Shown here: piece after piece, positions 22,005 to 25,730 of the stretch
How the letters are laid out: every line of letters begins with the position of its first letter
Position numbering within the stretch: position 1 is the stretch's first letter
Source: CAZCBJ01 sp964496705
GTDB lineage: Bacteria > Chloroflexota > Anaerolineae > Anaerolineales > Anaerolineaceae
Direction of reading: 5' to 3'
DNA length: 25,730 nucleotides
Assembly (NCBI GenBank): GCA_964496705.1
Contig: CAZCBJ010000032.1
Span: 1 to 25,730 of the forward strand
Translations under genes and position numbers: made by a program
Notes under the pieces: model-generated
Database searches by the model: none
What the model saw: only the letters and a program-made list of their open reading frames with translations
What the model was told of the DNA's origin: nothing

Positions 22005-24170
22005 CTAGAGGGTAAAATCGGCTTCCTGGATCAGGCGACCCATCTTCTGGAATTCGCGCCGCGCACCGTGCATCAGATGCTTCATGCGCAGGCTGCCGCC
22101 GTCGTTGGCAGCCAGGTAAGCGGCGCTGACAATGATATTGCGGATGCTCCCGCCGGCCAGTTTGAAACGTTTGGCCAGCAGGGGCAAATTCAGATCATCC
22201 CCACGCGGCAGGCCCGGCGGCAGCAGCACCTGCCAGATGCGCAGGCGGTATTCCTCGTCCGGGAAGGGGAAGTTGATAATGAATTGCAGGCGGCGGGTGA
22301 AAGCCTCGTCCAGGTTGGCGCGCAGGTTGGTGGCCAGGATGGCCACACCGTCGTAAGCTTCCATACGCTGCAGCAGATAACCCACCTCGATATTGGCATA
22401 GCGGTCGTGGGCATCTTTGACCTCAGAACGCTTGCCAAAGATGGCGTCCGCCTCGTCAAAGAACAGGATGGCGTTGCTGGTTTGCGCCTCGTTGAATATG
22501 CGCTCCAGGTTCTTCTCGGTTTCGCCGATGTACTTGCTCACCACCGTGGAAAGGTCAATGCGGTACACATCCAATCCCAGCTCGTGAGCCATGATCTGGG
22601 CAGCCAGGGTCTTGCCGGTGCCGGGCTGACCGGTGAACAGCGCCGAAATGCCGTTGCTGGCGGTCAGCTTGTGCCCCAGCCCCCACTGTTCCAAAACCAG
22701 CGGGCGGGATTGCACCATATCCACCATCTCGCGCAGCATATGCAGGGGCGTATCCGGCAGCACCAGGTCTTCCCAGACGTAGCGCGGCTCAATTTTCTGC
22801 GCCAGGTCAGCCAGGTGGTGACCGGAGTGGATGCGCGCCGCCTGGAACAAATCCGAGCTTTGCAGACCGCGCCCGGATTGCAGCGCCAGCGACATGGCGG
22901 TGCTGGCAGCCGCCACGATTTGCCCGCTGGTCAGCACGAACTGCCCGGCCAGCACGCTGAAATCCTGGGCGGGGATGTTGTGCTGGATGTCTTCCAACAT
23001 CACCCCCCACAATTCGGCGCGCTCGCCGGCGGTGAGGCGGTTGAACGGCACCAGCATGAGAGGATAATCGTTGCCCAGCATCTCATCACTGAACTTGAAG
23101 GGCTGCCGGCTGCTGAACAGCACGCTGTCATCCGCCAGGCGCAGGACGCGGAAAACTGCCGGGTGCAGACAGCCGTCCCGGTCAATGAGGCTGTCTGCGC
23201 CCTGCACCAGCAGCAGCGCTTTGAGCATGCGCGCATCCCGTACCGCAGCCGAAAGTTGAATCAGCGCAGAGGCGATCTCAGCCTCAGCGGAAACGGTCAC
23301 ACTCAGCAGTGGTCTGCGCATGGCAGATGCCAGTCGCCGGGCAGCCATCGCCTGCTGGAAGAAATCTCCGCCGTGCAATGTGACAAACGGATGCACATCT
23401 GCAAAAATGTCGGCTCCGGGCATCAGCGGTGTGGCGAAAATGTCTTCCTCCGGCTCATCCTGCGCTCCGGGAGCAGGAATAAAATCAACGCCCTCGCCCA
23501 GCTCAAGCGGTGGCTGATAAGCGTCCAGCAGCCAGGCCAACAAAGATGGGGCTGCCTGAAACGCCTGGCGCAGCGGGTTGGGCGGGCGGTTGGCATCTTC
23601 GATGGGCTGGATCAGGTTGAACTGGCGCAGCGGCGCGTGGCAGTCAAATCTCTGTAAATAATCCAAGCGCCCCAGGTCATCCGGCAGCAGCAGGGTGAGG
23701 ATCAGATCGGCGCCGGGATGCACGCGGGTGACGTCATCCTGCAGGTAGCTGAAGATGCGCTCATAGCGCAGATCGAGGGCTGGCGCCAGGCAGATCATCA
23801 GCGCCCACCAGTCAAACTCATCCAGTCCAAAGGTTTGTTTCAAAGCCAGCAGGCGCAGGGTGATGCCGCCTTGTTGGGCCTCATCTTCCATACTCCTTTT
23901 ACGATGCTCAGCAAAAGAAAGCGCAGATGCCAGGCGGCTTTCCACCTCGTCCGGCAGCGCCACCCCGCTGCCCCAGTGACTCGCGGCAGGTTTTTGGGTC
24001 AATGCCAGCGCCTCATCATCGGTGATCACCAGACCGCGGAAACGGTCAGCCGGGTTTTGCCCGGCGGCCTGCCAGCGGCGCACGGCATGTTCCAGCCGCG
24101 CGTCCAACCAGGACAGCACTGCTATCAAGTATTCCCGCTCCAATTCGACCGCCGATTTCATCAATATCAA
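22005..24170 (-). CDS. AAA+ ATPase of the eCIS (Pvc15 type)
   Basis: A protein of 721 residues. The C-terminal AAA+ module has Walker A GQPGTGKT (514-521), Walker B ILFFDEAD (568-575), sensor region AILATNL (610-616) and arginine finger AFTRRL (623-628). Residues 260-430 look like a second, degenerate AAA-like domain without Walker A (LLLVQGADSLIDRDG in the Walker B place). The N-terminal 200 residues are helical. Pvc15-like ATPases are needed for particle assembly and for loading or unfolding cargo. The TTG at 24170 has AAGGA at nine bases; ATG 24161 is the alternative, three codons shorter. It directly precedes the DUF4157 gene (24-base gap) and follows the binding-protein gene by 16 bases. 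Confidence 0.93.
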   Translation of the reverse strand: MILMKSAVELEREYLIAVLSWLDARLEHAVRRWQAAGQNPADRFRGLVITDDEALALTQKPAASHWGSGVALPDEVESRLASALSFAEHRKRSMEDEAQQGGITLRLLALKQTFGLDEFDWWALMICLAPALDLRYERIFSYLQDDVTRVHPGADLILTLLLPDDLGRLDYLQRFDCHAPLRQFNLIQPIEDANRPPNPLRQAFQAAPSLLAWLLDAYQPPLELGEGVDFIPAPGAQDEPEEDIFATPLMPGADIFADVHPFVTLHGGDFFQQAMAARRLASAMRRPLLSVTVSAEAEIASALIQLSAAVRDARMLKALLLVQGADSLIDRDGCLHPAVFRVLRLADDSVLFSSRQPFKFSDEMLGNDYPLMLVPFNRLTAGERAELWGVMLEDIQHNIPAQDFSVLAGQFVLTSGQIVAAASTAMSLALQSGRGLQSSDLFQAARIHSGHHLADLAQKIEPRYVWEDLVLPDTPLHMLREMVDMVQSRPLVLEQWGLGHKLTASNGISALFTGQPGTGKTLAAQIMAHELGLDVYRIDLSTVVSKYIGETEKNLERIFNEAQTSNAILFFDEADAIFGKRSEVKDAHDRYANIEVGYLLQRMEAYDGVAILATNLRANLDEAFTRRLQFIINFPFPDEEYRLRIWQVLLPPGLPRGDDLNLPLLAKRFKLAGGSIRNIIVSAAYLAANDGGSLRMKHLMHGARREFQKMGRLIQEADFTL

Positions 24171-24186
24171 CCGAATCTTTCCTTAC

Positions 24187-25443
24187 TCACTTGAGCTTTA
24201 CGCGGATCAACAATTCCTTCTGGAATTCTTCTGTCGAACGCAACACGACCTCTCCGCCGCTGACCTGCACCAGCTCAAAGCGCACCAGCTTGTTTTGCCC
24301 GCTGTTGTCAAAAGCCACAGGACCGATGCAGGGCAGGGAGTAATTGGAAGCGCGGATGGCGTTGCGCAGCTTCTCGCGCACCGCCGGCAGGGTATCCGGC
24401 GGTTCCTGGCGGTTCGGCAGCAGACGCTCCCATTTGTTCTGCACCGGCAGGCTGTCTTTTACCTGGCGCGCGGCCTGATCCAGGAGCGACACCGCCGCAT
24501 AGGTCTGAGCGGCGTAAATCGAGTCAATCGCAGCCGGGCAGCCTGCGCGCTCCAGCTTCTGGCGCAGCACATACACGCCTTCTGCATCGCCGGTTTGCAG
24601 AAATTCTGCGCTGGCAAACGCCCCGGCTTGCCCCACCAACATGGGCAGCAGACCTTTCCCGCTGTACACGTTGCGGAAAGTGCGCACCAGGGTCAGCGCG
24701 ACATCCGGCTCGTTGCTGACCAGCAAAACCAACTGTGCGCCCTGGGTCAGCGCAGAGGTGGCCAGCGCTCGAATGCGCTCAGGATCCGGCGCCTGGGAAG
24801 AAAAACTGGAATACAGGACGATTTCCATCTGCTGGCGCATGGCAGCCTGCGCAGCCGCGACCGCCGCGTTTTCGCCAAAGGTGTTCTCCTCGTAGATCAG
24901 CGCAACGCGCAGCCCGGGTGTCACCACTGCCGAACCGCTTTCCACCGGTTTAACCATCAGCGTGTCAAACAAATAACCGGCATAAGCAGAGGCCGGCGCA
25001 CTGAGGCGGAACGCCCACAGGTTGGCGGAGGGCAGCAGATTGTCGCCCCCGGCGGTGGGAATGAGCATCGGCACATTGAAGAAATTGACCAGCGAAGCCG
25101 CGCGCATGGTGGCTTCGTTGCTGGTGGCGCCGATCAGCGCCACCACTTTTTCCTCTTCCACCAGGCGGCGCACTGCCACCTGGACATCGTCCGCCTGGTT
25201 GCCCTCGGCAGCAGCTTTTTCTGCGTAATCCGGATCGGTAAGATTCTGGCTGCCCAGCAGGTAACCCGCATGCTGTTCGCGCGCCTGGGGCGCGGCGCTG
25301 TTGAAGTCCAGCTTTCCCTCGCCCGCCGGCGCCGCCCACAGGCTGCCAACTGCCAAAGGTTGGCTGAAAACCCCCGCAGAGGGCTGGCAGGCGGCCAGCA
25401 GGAGGCTGAAGAGGAGCATGAGGCGGGATAGAGATTTTTTCAC
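24187..25443 (-). CDS. ABC-transporter-type solute-binding lipoprotein (LivJ-like, type I periplasmic fold), orphan
   Basis: A predicted lipoprotein of 418 residues. The signal ends with LLLAAC (lipidated C19). The remainder has the Leu/Ile/Val-binding-protein type I fold: VRRLVEEEKVVALIGATSNE, LVNFFNVPMLIPTAGGDNLL, AYAGYLFDTLM, RVALIYEENTFGENAAVAAA, DPERIRALATSALTQGAQLV and VYVLRQKLERAGCPAAIDSI. It has no permease or ATPase gene beside it in the window, so it may be a receptor-like or sensor protein (like LpoA-type use of this fold) rather than part of a transporter. The start is GTG 25443 with AGGAG nine bases upstream; the next ATG would cut the signal peptide. The 16-base spacing to the eCIS ATPase gene suggests co-transcription. 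Confidence 0.87.
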   Translation of the reverse strand: MKKSLSRLMLLFSLLLAACQPSAGVFSQPLAVGSLWAAPAGEGKLDFNSAAPQAREQHAGYLLGSQNLTDPDYAEKAAAEGNQADDVQVAVRRLVEEEKVVALIGATSNEATMRAASLVNFFNVPMLIPTAGGDNLLPSANLWAFRLSAPASAYAGYLFDTLMVKPVESGSAVVTPGLRVALIYEENTFGENAAVAAAQAAMRQQMEIVLYSSFSSQAPDPERIRALATSALTQGAQLVLLVSNEPDVALTLVRTFRNVYSGKGLLPMLVGQAGAFASAEFLQTGDAEGVYVLRQKLERAGCPAAIDSIYAAQTYAAVSLLDQAARQVKDSLPVQNKWERLLPNRQEPPDTLPAVREKLRNAIRASNYSLPCIGPVAFDNSGQNKLVRFELVQVSGGEVVLRSTEEFQKELLIRVKLK

Positions 25444-25480
25444 GGTGCGTTTCTCCTGGGGGCGGCTCGCGAAGTCGCGC

Positions 25481-25730
25481 TTATTCAGGCCATCCTTGCT
25501 TGATATAACCGATCCGTATGCCGTTGAGGATGTAGAGTTGATATTTATAAGCCGAGTTTTGGGGCTGGAAGGTGATGTTGGTGCTCACTGTGCGGTCATC
25601 TGCCGCGCCGGCATATCCCGTCGTATTGCCACATTCGATGGCAACTTTCTCATCCTCACTCGCGCCGGTGCGGTACCAGCAAGACTGCCCTTCGCATTGC
25701 GCCGCATCGGCATCATTGCCATCCACCTCC
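25481..25730 (-). CDS. C-terminal part of an unrecognised, probably secreted protein (truncated by window edge)
   Basis: The last 83 or so residues of a gene whose start lies outside the window; the frame is open to the edge. The visible part has four Cys (AAQCEGQSCWYRTG, then AIECGNTTG) and ends with YQLYILNGIRIGYIKQGWPE. The Cys and Asn/Thr content suggests an extracytoplasmic protein. I do not recognise a family. A GTG at 25726 could be a start only by chance; the absence of a signal peptide after it argues that the gene begins upstream. It is followed 37 bases later by the binding-protein gene. Confidence 0.6.
   Translation of the reverse strand, partial: EVDGNDADAAQCEGQSCWYRTGASEDEKVAIECGNTTGYAGAADDRTVSTNITFQPQNSAYKYQLYILNGIRIGYIKQGWPE

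Overview
The window looks like part of a Chloroflexota (Anaerolineae-type) genome, probably a metagenome-assembled one. The grounds are a GC-rich composition, secreted lipoproteins with long Pro/Thr linkers followed by an SH3 domain, a DUF4157/DUF4255/DUF6760 type of contractile injection locus, and a scaffold gap whose two flanks are near-identical copies carrying a silent strain-level difference. This assignment is inference from protein style; there is no rRNA in the window. Every supported gene lies on the minus strand, so the biological reading order runs from base 25730 down to base 1. No stretch longer than about 125 bases lacks a gene.

Reading in gene order: the tail of an unrecognised gene and an orphan lipoprotein of the ABC-transporter solute-binding class (25730-24187) precede a complete extracellular contractile injection system (eCIS). 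The eCIS consists of an AAA+ ATPase (24170-22005), a DUF4157/eCIS-core protein with an acidic repeat (21980-20286), a DUF4255/Pvc16-like cap protein (20267-19413), one sheath protein (19290-17650), a first tube protein (17620-17174), a second tube protein (17106-16624), a small tail-chaperone-like protein (16613-16245), a DUF6760 protein (16248-16087), a 55-residue protein (16082-15915), a third tube protein (15899-15333), a 701-residue Pro/Ala-rich protein (15310-13205), a LysM baseplate-hub protein (13164-12496), a VgrG-like spike (12485-10599), a PAAR tip (10588-10301), a gp25-like wedge protein (10287-9877), a baseplate J protein (9861-7658, interrupted by an assembly gap), a P2 gpI/TIGR02242-like wedge protein (7661-6678), a 351-residue protein with a tail-fibre-like N-terminus (6658-5603) and a secreted lytic-transglycosylase-like protein (5562-3997). 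An intrinsic terminator whose stem contains the last stop codon closes this unit at 3985-4012. A consensus -10 box just past it appears to start a separate unit with an SH3 lipoprotein (3911-3144) and a DnaE2-like DNA polymerase (3118-17).

Together the eCIS genes encode a phage-tail-like syringe: sheath around tube, a spike with PAAR tip on a baseplate, a cap, and an ATPase assembly or remodelling factor. There is no conventional long coiled-coil tape-measure protein, no obvious receptor-binding fibre and no toxin domain that I can recognise. The DUF4157 protein and the 701-residue protein are the candidates for cargo, lumen or length-determining roles.

The most interesting observation is a compact, complete-looking programmed -1 ribosomal frameshift cassette at the junction of the tail-chaperone-like gene and the DUF6760 gene (16257-16205). 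It has the slippery heptamer G GGG GGG, a 6-nt spacer containing the zero-frame stop, and a hairpin of 9 + 5 base pairs. Frameshifting would make a 175-residue fusion, directly analogous to the phage lambda G/G-T and P2 E/E+E' tail chaperones. Other notable items are a branched hairpin next to the ribosome binding site between two tube genes, a C-terminal helical tag shared by two otherwise unrelated proteins of the locus, and a mis-scaffolded gap in the J gene that can be resolved by eye.
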